Source: JAENWD01 sp963837165 | GTDB taxonomy: Bacteria > Acidobacteriota > Vicinamibacteria > Vicinamibacterales > JAENWD01 | Length of the DNA: 64,000 nt | NCBI GenBank assembly: GCA_963837165.1 | Contig: CAWIMD010000002.1 | Coordinates: 682,001-746,000 of the forward strand | Reading direction: 5' to 3' | Shown here: positions 16,325 through 25,188 of the stretch, piece after piece | Position numbering within the stretch: the first letter of the stretch is position 1 | How the letters are laid out: every line of letters begins with the position of its first letter | Translations under genes and position numbers: made by a program | The notes under the pieces: generated by a model | Databases searched by the model: none | The model's input: only the letters and a program-made list of their open reading frames with translations | What the model was told of the DNA's origin: nothing

Positions 16325-17294
16325 GCACGCCTCCCCTTTCGGACTCGAAGCCAATCGAGACGATCTCCTCGGCGAGCGAGATGCCGAACCGTTCCCTGAC
16401 CGCTTCGCGGCAGCGATCGACCAGCCGCCGGATGTCGGCAGCGCTGGCGCCGCCGGTATTCACGATGAAGTTCGCGTGCGTCGGCGACACGAGCGCGCCG
16501 CCCTCCCGCTCGCCTTTCAGACCGGCGCGATCCACGAGGGCACCCGCGGAATGCGGAACTCCCGCCGGCAGCCGCACCTCGTCCGCCGGATTCTGGAAGA
16601 TGCATCCGGCACTCGGCGATGCCAGGGGCTGGGTCCGCTTCCGATAGCCCAGCGATCGCCGCGCCTCGTCTCTCAGTCGTGCCGGGTCGCCGGGCTCCAC
16701 GGCAAAGACCGCCGAGACGAGGACCTCGCCGGTCCGCTGGAGGCGACTCCTGTCGTACCCGAACTCCATCACGTCGGCCGGCACGTCCCGCACGCCTCCG
16801 TCGCGCCCGACCAGCCGGACCGACACGACATGTTCCGAGAGCAGCCGGCCGCCCCAGTGCGCGTTCCCGTAAATGCCGCCGCCCACGGTCCCGGGTGTGC
16901 CGGCCCAGGCCTCGAGCCCGGCGAGCCCGCGCGCGATGAGCCACCGCACCAGCCCGTTGATGGTGACGGCGGCGTCGGCCCGCACGAGACCCTCGCCCTC
17001 GGACGCGATCACGCCGCCTCTGGGCCGCAGCACGAGGCCGCGCACGCCCGCATCGGCGACCAGGACGTTGGACCCGCCCCCCAGCACGGTGACCGGCACG
17101 CCGCAGGCGGCCGCCATATCAACAGCCCCGACAATCTCGCCGCCGGATCGCGGCTCGAAGAACAGGTCGGCCGGTCCCCCAATCTTCAAAGTCGTGAACG
17201 GCGCGAGCGGCACCGCAACGCCAATCCGCGTCTCGCCGAACGCAGCCGACAGGCGGCCGCGAAGCCGTTGGACGCTCGGGGCGGGCTCGGTCAT
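16305..17294 (-). CDS. murB: UDP-N-acetylenolpyruvoylglucosamine reductase
   Basis: FAD/NADPH-dependent second step that reduces the MurA product to UDP-MurNAc. The 329-residue sequence has the FAD-domain motifs TTLKIGGPADLFFEP, LGGGSNVLVADAGVRG and PGTVGGGIYGNA, and the catalytic loop PSAGCIFQNP, where Cys occupies the usual Ser proton-donor position, a substitution seen in many MurBs. It starts at the ATG at 17294 and overlaps the pxpC stop as ATGA. Directly downstream, with a 20-bp overlap, is murA. Confidence 0.95.
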   Translation of the reverse strand: MTEPAPSVQRLRGRLSAAFGETRIGVAVPLAPFTTLKIGGPADLFFEPRSGGEIVGAVDMAAACGVPVTVLGGGSNVLVADAGVRGLVLRPRGGVIASEGEGLVRADAAVTINGLVRWLIARGLAGLEAWAGTPGTVGGGIYGNAHWGGRLLSEHVVSVRLVGRDGGVRDVPADVMEFGYDRSRLQRTGEVLVSAVFAVEPGDPARLRDEARRSLGYRKRTQPLASPSAGCIFQNPADEVRLPAGVPHSAGALVDRAGLKGEREGGALVSPTHANFIVNTGGASAADIRRLVDRCREAVRERFGISLAEEIVSIGFESERGGVRVDAAD

Positions 17295-18229
17295 GCCGAC
17301 ACCCGCGGCGCCATGGCATCGAGCGCCGCCTCCAGCCGCAGCCAGGCCTCGCGCGCGGCATGCAGCGAGACGCGGGCGAACCGCAGTTCGTCGCCCGGCG
17401 CCAGCTGGCCCAGCAACGGCCATCCCGCCCGCGCCGCCACCGCAATTACGGGGTAGCCACCGGTAGTCTGCCGGTCCGCCATCAACAGGATCGGCTCGCC
17501 GGACGGCGGCAGTTGAACCGCTCCCCGCGTGGTCGGAAATGAGATCAGGGTCGCAGGCACCTCGGGCCACCCCGCCCGACCGTGAAGTCGATAGCCCATG
17601 CGGTCGGAGCTGGTCGTCACGTCGAACGGGGTTGCGCAGAGCACCTCGAAGGCCCCGGCCGACCATGCGTCGGCCATCGGCCCGGGGAGCACCGCACAAG
17701 GCCCCTCCGGCAGAGCGACCGCGACTTCCCCAGCTGGCGCACGGTGCGGCAGGGCGCCACGCGGAGGACCAATCGGCACCCGATCACCCGCGCGCAGCGC
17801 ACGGCCCGCCAGGCCACCGAGCCTGCCGCGGATGTCCGTCGCCGCGCTGCCGAGAACGAGCGGCACCTGCACCCCTCCGCCGAATGCGACGTAGGCTCGC
17901 GCCCCGGCGTGTCGCGTCCGAAAGGCGACGACCTCGCCCGCGCGGACCGAGAGCCGGCACGGACTGCGCTCGGTGCGCGCCCCGACGTCCACGTCGAACG
18001 CGGCACCGGCCACGCCGACACACGCGTCGCGCTCGAGGCGGAACCTCGGGCCGATCAGCGTGACCTCGAGCAGGGCGGCCCCGTCGGGGTTGCCCGCCAG
18101 CCGGTTGGCCAGACGTGCCGACCACGGGTCCATCGGGCCCGCCACGGGCACGCCAATCGCCTGGTGCCCCCTCCGCCCGGTGTCCTGGATGGTCGTCAGC
18201 ATGCCCGGGCGCTCGATGATCACGCACAT
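17291..18229 (-). CDS. pxpC: 5-oxoprolinase subunit C (biotin-dependent carboxyltransferase family)
   Basis: PxpC (KipA/YbgK type) forms with PxpB and PxpA an ATP-dependent 5-oxoprolinase that opens pyroglutamate to glutamate. The 312-residue protein shows the family start MCVIIERPGMLTTIQDTGR, GVPVAGPMDPWSARLANRL and the C-terminal GGYPVIAVAA. The start ATG at 18229 lies 4 nt after the pxpB stop. PxpA (LamB/YcsF) is not in this window. It is unusual to find this pair inside a run of mpl and mur genes. Confidence 0.92.
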   Translation of the reverse strand: MCVIIERPGMLTTIQDTGRRGHQAIGVPVAGPMDPWSARLANRLAGNPDGAALLEVTLIGPRFRLERDACVGVAGAAFDVDVGARTERSPCRLSVRAGEVVAFRTRHAGARAYVAFGGGVQVPLVLGSAATDIRGRLGGLAGRALRAGDRVPIGPPRGALPHRAPAGEVAVALPEGPCAVLPGPMADAWSAGAFEVLCATPFDVTTSSDRMGYRLHGRAGWPEVPATLISFPTTRGAVQLPPSGEPILLMADRQTTGGYPVIAVAARAGWPLLGQLAPGDELRFARVSLHAAREAWLRLEAALDAMAPRVSA

Positions 18230-18233
18230 CGCC

Positions 18234-18935
18234 CTACCAGCCCTCGCCGGCCAACGCGTCGAACGTCCCCGCAGCGACACGCACGAACCGCACGCGGTCG
18301 CCCGGCGCCAGCCGGGCCGGCGGGTCCCGGCGCGGATCGAAGAGCCGCCACGGTGTGCGGCCGACAATCTGCCAGCCGCCGGGGCTCTCCACCGGATAAA
18401 CGCCGGTCTGACGCCCGGCAATCCCCACGGAGCCAGCGGGGACGACGAGCCGGGGGGTGGCGCGGCGCGGGGCGGCAATGCGCGCGTCCACCAGACCCAG
18501 ATACGGAAACCCGGGTAGAAAGCCGAGCATGAGCACCCGGTACTCAGCGGCGACGTGCCGATCGATCACCTCGGCGACCGTGCATCCGCTGGCGTGCGCC
18601 ACGTGGTCCAGGTCGGGCGCGAACGGTGGCTCGTAACACACCGGAATCTCGTGCAGCCGGGCCTCGCCGACCGCCGGCCCGTGCTCCAGGGAAGCCGCGA
18701 GAACCGCCTCGAATCCCGCATGATCGAAGACCTCCGCATCCACGTGGACGGCCAGGCTCGCGGCAGCCGGCACCACCTCCTCGAGCCCGGGCAATCCGAG
18801 CCGGCCGAGCCGCGCCGCGAGTACCTGGACGCGCTCGTTCACCTCCAGGTCGAGCGGCCCTTCGAACTCCACGAGCCAGCTCTGCTCCCCATAGCGGCGC
18901 GTGCGCGGCGGCGACGCGCGGAAGCCATCCGTCAC
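18234..18935 (-). CDS. pxpB: 5-oxoprolinase subunit B
   Basis: PxpB (KipI/YbgJ type), partner of PxpC. The 233-residue sequence has the carboxyltransferase-like domain with GEQSWLVEFEGPLDLEVNERV, IPVCYEPPFAPDL, the hallmark MLGFLPGFPYLGLVD and GSVGIAGRQTGVYPVESPGG. The start is the GTG at 18935, overlapping the mpl stop as GTGA, so expression is coupled to Mpl. The frame open upstream is a shadow of mpl. Confidence 0.92.
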   Translation of the reverse strand: MTDGFRASPPRTRRYGEQSWLVEFEGPLDLEVNERVQVLAARLGRLGLPGLEEVVPAAASLAVHVDAEVFDHAGFEAVLAASLEHGPAVGEARLHEIPVCYEPPFAPDLDHVAHASGCTVAEVIDRHVAAEYRVLMLGFLPGFPYLGLVDARIAAPRRATPRLVVPAGSVGIAGRQTGVYPVESPGGWQIVGRTPWRLFDPRRDPPARLAPGDRVRFVRVAAGTFDALAGEGW

Positions 18936-20350
18936 GCCGTCCCACCGCCCTGCTGAAGCCGCGCGATCAACCGCCCGTGTATGCCGTCGAATCCGCCGTT
19001 GGACATGATGACGACGACGTCGCCGGGCTGGTGCTCGCCGACAATCGTCTCGATGATGTCGTCGGTCGTGGGAAAGGTGCGCGACCGACGGCCGGCCGCG
19101 GCAATGTCCCGCACGAGGTCGTCCACCGACAGGCGATCCTCCTCGGGCAAGGTGGATCGGAATACGGCGGCAATCACCGTTTCCTCGGCGCCTGAGCCCG
19201 CGAACGCCCGGGCGAAATCGCCCTGAAACACACGCCGGCAGGATGACGCCGAGCGCGGCTCGAAGACGGCCCACACGCGGTGCCCCGGATACGCCTGGCA
19301 CACGGCCTGCAGGGTCTCGGCCACTGCCGTCGGGTGATGGGCGAAATCGTCGTAGACCGTCACGCCATCGGCCACCCCGACCACCTCGAGACGCCGCTTC
19401 ACGCCGGCGAACCCGCTGAGCCCCGCCGCGATCGTCGTGGCATCGAGGCCCAGCGCGTGGCCGACGGCAATCGAGACGAGGGCGTTGCGGACGTTGTGCC
19501 GGCCGAGCAGCGGCAGCTCGAACCGGCCGACGTAATCGGCGCCGTGGCGCACCGAGAACGTCTGCCTTCCGTCGCCGGCCGCCGCGTCGTATGCCACCCA
19601 GTCGGCCCGCTCGTCGAAGCCGTACGTCTCGACGGGCGAGACGGCCCCCTCCCGGAGCGACAGGGCATGCTCGCTGTCGGCGCCCAGAAGCAGCAGCCCG
19701 GTGCGAGGAACGAGCAGCATCAGTCGCCGGAATGCCAGCAGCACCGCCTCGAGGTCGCGGTAGATGTCGGCGTGATCGAACTCGACGTTGTTGATCACGG
19801 CGATGTCGGGCAGGTACTTCAGGAACTTGGCCGTCTTGTCGAAGAACGCGCTGTCGTACTCGTCGCCCTCGATCACGAAGTCCCGCCCCTGGCCCATGCG
19901 GTAGCTCGACCCCGACGGGCCGAGGTTCTTCACGATCCCGCCGACGAGCATCGTCGGATCCAGGCCCGCTGATGTCAGGACCCAGCCGGTGAGCGCCGCC
20001 GTCGTCGTCTTCCCGTGCGTGCCCGCGATGACGATCGACCGCGATCCCCAGAGGAAGTGCTCGCGAACCGCCTCAGGCAGCGAGCAGTAGCGGATCTTCT
20101 TGGACAGGACCTCTTCGAGCTCGGGGTTCCCTCGCGAGATGGCATTGCCCACGATCACCAGGGACAGGTCTCCGGTGATCTGCTCGGCACGGTAACCGTC
20201 GAAGGCCCGGATCTGCTCTCGGGCCAGGAACTCGCTCATCGGAGGGTAGACGCCGCGGTCCGAGCCCTGGACGTCGAAGCCGCGCGCCTTCAGCATGGCC
20301 GCCAGCGTGGCCATGGCCGTGCCGCAGATGCCAATCAGGTGGATCTTCAT
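18932..20350 (-). CDS. mpl: UDP-N-acetylmuramate:L-Ala-gamma-D-Glu-meso-DAP ligase
   Basis: Mpl reuses the tripeptide released from old peptidoglycan by ligating it to UDP-MurNAc. The 472-residue Mur-ligase-fold protein begins MKIHLIGICGTAMATLAAML (NADH-like nucleotide motif), then the P-loop GTHGKTTTAAL, the middle-domain VEFDHADIYRD and the C-terminal DDFAHHPTAV. The order of motifs and the GTAMATLA start mark Mpl rather than MurC. It overlaps ldcA (ATGA) upstream and pxpB (GTGA) downstream, within a recycling operon. Confidence 0.94.
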   Translation of the reverse strand: MKIHLIGICGTAMATLAAMLKARGFDVQGSDRGVYPPMSEFLAREQIRAFDGYRAEQITGDLSLVIVGNAISRGNPELEEVLSKKIRYCSLPEAVREHFLWGSRSIVIAGTHGKTTTAALTGWVLTSAGLDPTMLVGGIVKNLGPSGSSYRMGQGRDFVIEGDEYDSAFFDKTAKFLKYLPDIAVINNVEFDHADIYRDLEAVLLAFRRLMLLVPRTGLLLLGADSEHALSLREGAVSPVETYGFDERADWVAYDAAAGDGRQTFSVRHGADYVGRFELPLLGRHNVRNALVSIAVGHALGLDATTIAAGLSGFAGVKRRLEVVGVADGVTVYDDFAHHPTAVAETLQAVCQAYPGHRVWAVFEPRSASSCRRVFQGDFARAFAGSGAEETVIAAVFRSTLPEEDRLSVDDLVRDIAAAGRRSRTFPTTDDIIETIVGEHQPGDVVVIMSNGGFDGIHGRLIARLQQGGGTA

Positions 20351-21294
20351 TCCGTGGCCGGCTGGACCGCCGCCTCCTCGATCACGAGGCACGGCGCCTG
20401 GCCCGAGACGAGTCGTGCGCGGACCCCGAGCGGCACCGTGCGCGCGGGACCGTCCACATGGCCGGTGGGGAACCCGAACACGACGGGTCCCGGAACATCC
20501 GCCAGAATGTCGGCGAGCGCGCCCCTGGCGGTCACGCCGCCGGACGCCTCGTCACAGCGCGGAAACGTGCCCAGCACGATGCCCCGCACCCGCGCGAGCG
20601 CGCCGCTGAGGCGCAGCTGCTGGAGCATGCGGTCCAGGCGGTACGGGCGTTCGGCAACGTCCTCGAGCAGCAGAATCGTGTCGTCCCAGGGCGCGAGGGC
20701 GTAGGGAGTGCCAGCCGCCGCCGCCAGCTGCGTGAGCGTACCTCCCAGAAGGCGGCCGGTCGCCTCCCCGCTGCGGATCGACTCGAGGTCGGGCGCGTGC
20801 ATCTCGCCGGCGGGCGTCGGCCGCGTCAGGACCTGGAGAAACGACTCCCGGTCGTACGCGTCCGCGCCACCGCCAATCCGGCCCGCAACGGTCGGACCGT
20901 GAAAGGCCACGGTGCCGCACCGGCACACGAGAAAAGTCAGGATCGAGGTCAGGTCGCTGTAGCCGACGAAGATCGTGGACCGCGAGGCCAGGCGGCCGGG
21001 CTCCAGGTACGGCAGGACCTGCACGCTGCCGTAGCCGCCGCGCACGCCAATCAGACCGGCGATGTCCGGGTCGTGCCACGCCTCGTCAATCGCGGCCGCC
21101 CGCAAGGCCGCGGCGCCTGCCACGTAGCGATCCCGCGCGAAGAGGCGGTCGTCCCAGCGCGGCACGAAACCGAGCGCCCGGAGCTCGGCCACGCCGGACT
21201 CGAATTCCGCCATGTCGAACCCGCTGGCAGGCGCCACGAGGGCCAGCTGCCCGCCGGCCCGGAGCGCGGGAGGCTTGCGCAGTCCAGTCGTCAT
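20347..21294 (-). CDS. ldcA: LD-carboxypeptidase (muramoyltetrapeptide carboxypeptidase)
   Basis: Cytoplasmic S66-family enzyme that removes the terminal D-Ala from recycled tetrapeptides, supplying tripeptide for Mpl. The 315-residue protein contains the nucleophile elbow RGGYGS (Ser90), GYSDLT, and the C-terminal catalytic region ending in VFGFPTGHVDGPARTVPLG, containing the active His. The start ATG at 21294 overlaps the nagZ stop as ATGA. The next gene, mpl, begins in an ATGA overlap too, so nagZ-ldcA-mpl form one coupled recycling unit. Confidence 0.93.
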   Translation of the reverse strand: MTTGLRKPPALRAGGQLALVAPASGFDMAEFESGVAELRALGFVPRWDDRLFARDRYVAGAAALRAAAIDEAWHDPDIAGLIGVRGGYGSVQVLPYLEPGRLASRSTIFVGYSDLTSILTFLVCRCGTVAFHGPTVAGRIGGGADAYDRESFLQVLTRPTPAGEMHAPDLESIRSGEATGRLLGGTLTQLAAAAGTPYALAPWDDTILLLEDVAERPYRLDRMLQQLRLSGALARVRGIVLGTFPRCDEASGGVTARGALADILADVPGPVVFGFPTGHVDGPARTVPLGVRARLVSGQAPCLVIEEAAVQPATE

Positions 21295-22397
21295 GCAAAT
21301 CGAGCCATTTCCGCCGCGATCGCCTGGTGACGCTCGCTGCCCAGCACCTGGGACAGCGCTTTTGCGTCGGGGGGCTGGCGTCTGAAACGCCCTCGTGCCG
21401 GCATGAGGAAGCGCTCCTTGGCAGCACGCTGCCGGCCGAGCGCCTCCTCGACACGTGCGGCCGGCAGCCGTTCGTCCTCCACGGCATGGATGAGCGCCTC
21501 CAGCGTCGCGACCTGCAGATCCTGGCCGCCTCCGCAGACCAGCACGACATCGCAGCCGGCGGCCACGGCCTGGACGGCGGCCTCCGGGATCGGCATCCGG
21601 GCCGCGATGGCCTTCATCTCCATGTCGTCCGTGAACACGAGCCCCCGGTAGCCGAGCTCGCCGCGGAGGAGACCTTCGACGATTGGCCGTGACAGCGTCG
21701 CCGGCCGCTCCTCGTCGAAGGCCGGGACCATGACGTGGCAGGTCATCAGCGACGCGACGTCGGCCGCGATGGCGGCGCGGAACGGCTCGAACTCGACCTC
21801 GCGCAGGCGCGCCGCCTCGTGCTCGGCCACGGGCAGGTCGTGATGCGAGTCGGCGAGCGTGTCGCCATGGCCCGGGAAGTGCTTGCCGCAGGCGGCCAGG
21901 CCGGCCCGCTGGAGCTCCTCGATGATCGCGACGCCGAGCGTCGCCACAGTGCCGGCATCGCCGGCGATCGCACGATCGCCAATGACGGTGTTTGCGGGGT
22001 TGGTGAACACGTCGAGGACCGGTGCGAAATCGAGCGTCATGCCGACGGCGGCGAGCTCGGCCGCCAGGGCCGCGGCGAACCGCCGGGCGAGCGCGGCATC
22101 CCCGCTCCGGCCGATGGTCGCCATCGGAGGCCACTCGGTGAACGGCCGCCTGAGGCGGGCCACGCGACCGCCTTCCTGATCGACCGCCACCCACGGCGGC
22201 AGATCGGGGTCCAGCCGGTTCGCCTGCCACGCGGCTTCGGCAACCTGCGCCGGCTCCTCCACGTTGCGCTTGAAGAAGACGACACCGCCGAGCGAGAACT
22301 CGCGCGCGATGGCGACGAGCTCGACCGGCAGCGCCGGGCCCTCGAAGCCGGCCATCAGAAGCTGCCCAATCTGGTTGCGAAGAGGTCGCGGGGACAT
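21291..22397 (-). CDS. nagZ: Beta-N-acetylhexosaminidase (GH3)
   Basis: Cleaves GlcNAc from anhydro-muropeptides in the cytoplasm at the start of cell-wall recycling. The 368-residue GH3 protein has DFAPVLDV, the signature KHFPGHGDT-LADSHHDLP with the catalytic His-Asp pair, and the nucleophile loop GLVFTDDMEM. I use the ATG at 22397 (MSPRPLRNQIGQLLMAGF); an upstream ATG at 22427 overlaps the predicted -10 and would add 10 residues. First gene of the seven-gene operon running to murA. Confidence 0.94.
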   Translation of the reverse strand: MSPRPLRNQIGQLLMAGFEGPALPVELVAIAREFSLGGVVFFKRNVEEPAQVAEAAWQANRLDPDLPPWVAVDQEGGRVARLRRPFTEWPPMATIGRSGDAALARRFAAALAAELAAVGMTLDFAPVLDVFTNPANTVIGDRAIAGDAGTVATLGVAIIEELQRAGLAACGKHFPGHGDTLADSHHDLPVAEHEAARLREVEFEPFRAAIAADVASLMTCHVMVPAFDEERPATLSRPIVEGLLRGELGYRGLVFTDDMEMKAIAARMPIPEAAVQAVAAGCDVVLVCGGGQDLQVATLEALIHAVEDERLPAARVEEALGRQRAAKERFLMPARGRFRRQPPDAKALSQVLGSERHQAIAAEMARFA

Positions 22398-22424
22398 GAC
22401 GCGCGGTGGGAACCGGAGCGTGGC

Positions 22425-22434
22425 CATTATAATG
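22425..22434. promoter_or_regulatory. Palindromic shared -10 for nagZ (minus) and polX (plus)
   Basis: CATTATAATG is a perfect palindrome. It contains a consensus TATAAT on the plus strand (22428-22433) and another on the minus strand (22431-22426). The plus box is 12 nt from the polX GTG; the minus box is 28 nt from the nagZ ATG at 22397. Neither side has a strong -35. This geometry would fire divergent transcripts from one AT-rich core. Confidence 0.6.
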
Positions 22435-22445
22435 CGGCCCCGGCC

Positions 22446-24179
22446 GTGGAAAACGCTGCGATCGCCCGCCTCCTCGGCGAGATTGCCGACCTGCTCGAGA
22501 TCCGGGCGGACAACCCGTTCAAGATCCGCGCGTATCGCAACGCCGCCGACACGGTCGCCGCCGAGCCTGGGCACGTCGCCGACCTGGACGACGCCGGCCT
22601 GCGGGGTCTCCCAGGCATCGGCAAGGACCTGGCGCAGCGGATTCGGGAGATCGCGCAGACCGGCGACACGCCCTATCGGCTCGAGCTCGCCGCCGCCTTC
22701 CCCGCCACGCTCCTGGAACTGCTGCGCCTGCAGGGGGTGGGTCCCAAGACGGTGAAGCGCCTCTACGACGAGCTCGGGGTCGCCTCGCTGGACGCGCTCG
22801 AGGCGGCGGCCCGTGAAGGCCGCATCCGGGCCATGAAGGGCATGGGCGTCCGGAAGGAAGCGCTCATCCTCAAGGCGATCGAGGAGCGGCGGCGCTATGC
22901 AGGACGCCACCTCGCCGCCGATGTCGACCTGGCCGCCCGCGTCATCGTCGCGGACCTCGAAGCCGCGTATCCCGGTGCGTGGTTCCTGCCGGTCGGCAGC
23001 CTCCGGCGGGGCGTGGAGACCTGCGGCGATCTCGACATCCTCGCCGTCGGCGCCGCGCCGGGCGTGATGGACACGTTCACCAGCCAGCCCCGGGCCATGC
23101 GGGTGCTGGGCCGAGGCGAGACGAAGTCGAGCGTCCTGCTCGACTCGGGACTCCAGGCCGACCTGCGGCTGGTCGAGCCCGCCTCACGGGGCGCGGCGAT
23201 GCAGTACTTCACCGGGTCCAAGGCCCACAACATCGCCCTGCGCGACCGCGCGATGGGCATGGGCCTGCAGTTGAACGAATACGGGCTGTTCGCCCTCGAG
23301 GGCATGCGACGGATTGCCGGCGACACCGAAGAGGAGATCTACGCCGCGCTGGGCCTCGACCTCGTCCCGCCCGAGCTCAGGGAGAACCGCGGCGAGATCC
23401 AGGCTGCCGCGCGTCATGCGCTCCCGCGCCTGGTGACCCGGGCCGATCTGCGCGGCGACCTCCACCTCCACACGACGGTCACCGACGGCAAGGACGACCT
23501 CGAGACCATGGCCCGCGCCGCCCGCGCGGCGGGACTCGAGTACATCGCCGTCACGGACCACAGCCAGGCGCTCGCGATGGCGGGCGGTCTCGACGAGCAG
23601 GGCGCACTGGTCCAGGCGGCCCGGATTCGCGAAGTGGGCCGCCGCCTCGATGGCATCACGCTGCTGGCGGGCATCGAGTGCGACATTCTGCCGGACGGGC
23701 GGATGGATCTGGCCGACGACTGTCTCGGCCAGCTCGACTTCGTGGTGGCGTCGATTCACTCGGGCTTCTCGATGGAGGCCGAGGCGATGACCGCGCGGCT
23801 GCTGCGCGCCATCGAGTGCCCGTGGGTGGACGCGCTCGGCCACCTGACGGGCCGCATCCTCCTGAGACGCGAGCCCGTCCGCTTCGACGTCGAGGCTGTG
23901 ATCGCCGCCGCCGCGGCCCACGGCGTCTTCGTCGAGATCAACAGCCAGCTGGACCGCCTCGACGTGCCGGACGGCATCGCGCGCCTCGCGCTCGCCAAGG
24001 GTGCCCGTCTCATCGTCTCGAGCGATGCCCACGCGGCCGCCAGCTTCAGCTTTCTCGACCGGGGGGTTCGCGTGGCCCGCAGGGCCTGGGCCAGCCCCGA
24101 TCAGGTCGCCAACACGCGGCGTCTGGAGGACCTGAAGCCGCTGCTCCGCCGGCACCAACGGAACCGGGCCGCTCGATGA
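22446..24179 (+). CDS. polX: DNA polymerase X family protein with PHP domain
   Basis: Family X DNA polymerase for short-gap repair. The 577-residue product has HhH motifs (GLRGLPGIGKDLAQRI and LQGVGPKTVKRLYDEL), the nucleotidyltransferase core with GSLRRGVETCGDLDIL (two metal-binding Asp), and the C-terminal PHP phosphoesterase domain (DLHLHTTVTDGKDD, VTDHSQ, SSDAHAA). The start is the GTG at 22446; no Shine-Dalgarno is seen, and a TATAAT lies 12 nt upstream, so a short or absent leader is likely. Its stop overlaps the next small gene as ATGA. Confidence 0.95.
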   Translation: MENAAIARLLGEIADLLEIRADNPFKIRAYRNAADTVAAEPGHVADLDDAGLRGLPGIGKDLAQRIREIAQTGDTPYRLELAAAFPATLLELLRLQGVGPKTVKRLYDELGVASLDALEAAAREGRIRAMKGMGVRKEALILKAIEERRRYAGRHLAADVDLAARVIVADLEAAYPGAWFLPVGSLRRGVETCGDLDILAVGAAPGVMDTFTSQPRAMRVLGRGETKSSVLLDSGLQADLRLVEPASRGAAMQYFTGSKAHNIALRDRAMGMGLQLNEYGLFALEGMRRIAGDTEEEIYAALGLDLVPPELRENRGEIQAAARHALPRLVTRADLRGDLHLHTTVTDGKDDLETMARAARAAGLEYIAVTDHSQALAMAGGLDEQGALVQAARIREVGRRLDGITLLAGIECDILPDGRMDLADDCLGQLDFVVASIHSGFSMEAEAMTARLLRAIECPWVDALGHLTGRILLRREPVRFDVEAVIAAAAAHGVFVEINSQLDRLDVPDGIARLALAKGARLIVSSDAHAAASFSFLDRGVRVARRAWASPDQVANTRRLEDLKPLLRRHQRNRAAR

Positions 24180-24400
24180 GGCGCCTGCCGATGCTCGACC
24201 CGTTCGAGGAGATCAGGCGGCTCTACTTCACGACGACCCGCGACACCATCGACCGGGACATCGCGCGCGCGCTGGACCTGCTCACGCACATGCCGTCGGA
24301 GACGGCGCGCGAGCGCGCGGCCGGGTACATGCACGGCCTGTCGGACCTTCGGAGGGAGTGGAAGCGTGCGGGCAGGAGGAAGCCGACCGGCGGCGCGTGA
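24176..24400 (+). CDS. Hypothetical small protein coupled to polX
   Basis: A 74-residue protein (LDPFEEIRRLYFTTTRDTI, then a helix rich in Arg, then RREWKRAGRRKPTGG at the end). It looks helical, basic at the C-terminus, without membrane segments. It starts at the ATG at 24176 that overlaps the polX stop as ATGA, so it is probably translated together with it. I recognise no family or function. It ends 6 bp before the convergent gene at 24407. Confidence 0.7.
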   Translation: MRRLPMLDPFEEIRRLYFTTTRDTIDRDIARALDLLTHMPSETARERAAGYMHGLSDLRREWKRAGRRKPTGGA

Positions 24401-24406
24401 GGCGGC

Positions 24407-25171
24407 TCAGCGCGCGCGGTTCTCCGACGCCCGCTTCCGTGCCGCAATGCGCAGCGGCTCGGGGATGTTGCGATCGAGCGCGAGCATCTTCACGTCCCGA
24501 TCGTTGATCCGCTGCAGCAGGTTCATCGAGAGCGCGACGGGCGTCTTGGGGTTGCGCACGAGACCGGCGATGACGCCGTAGCTCTTGGTCCACTGCCGGT
24601 TCGACCCGATGATGCGAAGGACCTCTTCGCCGACATTCGCCATCCGCGCGAATCCTTCGACTTCGGCGTCGGTGAGCTTCGGGCTGCTCAGCACGGCCAC
24701 AGCCACGAGCCGGTTCGGGTCCCGGATGAGCAGCGACCGCTCCTCGCGAGTCCCGCGGGTCGCCACCTTGATCTTCTCCATGACGCCCATCAGCGCCAGA
24801 CGCTGCCCCGCCGTCCTGCCGTCGGCAGGCGCCTCGGGATCCGGGCCGCCTTCGTCGATGAGCGGCTCGTCGCCCGCCGACGCCTCACCTGACGGGGCTA
24901 TGCCGCGGGCGGCGAAGAACGACCGGAGCTCGGCGCTCACGTCGGCGCGTCCGAGAAAGGCCTCCAGGGGCTCGCGCGGCAGACGGTCGAGCGTCTCGGC
25001 GGCGGCACGCGCCACCTCCGGATCGCCATCGTCGTTCAGCAGGACCAGCAGCGCGAGCTGATCGAGGGCGCGGGGCGCAAACGCACCCTGCGCAGCGAGC
25101 AGGCGCACGTCGCGGGCGACCTCGCCACGGCGGAAGAAATCCACGAGGGCCGAGCGGACACCGGGATCCAT
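24407..25171 (-). CDS. Hypothetical HEAT-like helical protein
   Basis: A 254-residue protein of paired helices without signal peptide. The N-terminal half (VRSALVDFFRRGEVARDV, LLVLLNDDGDPEVARAAAET) resembles HEAT-like repeats; the second half (IKVATRGTREERSLLIRDPN, KSYGVIAGLVRNPKTPVA) reads like a DUF2336-type helical repeat. A linker rich in Asp/Glu/Pro lies at about residues 95-120. It follows rodZ with a 17-nt gap and is probably co-transcribed. No enzymatic motif is visible. Confidence 0.78.
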   Translation of the reverse strand: MDPGVRSALVDFFRRGEVARDVRLLAAQGAFAPRALDQLALLVLLNDDGDPEVARAAAETLDRLPREPLEAFLGRADVSAELRSFFAARGIAPSGEASAGDEPLIDEGGPDPEAPADGRTAGQRLALMGVMEKIKVATRGTREERSLLIRDPNRLVAVAVLSSPKLTDAEVEGFARMANVGEEVLRIIGSNRQWTKSYGVIAGLVRNPKTPVALSMNLLQRINDRDVKMLALDRNIPEPLRIAARKRASENRAR

Positions 25172-25188
25172 GCAGTGTGCGCGCCGGC

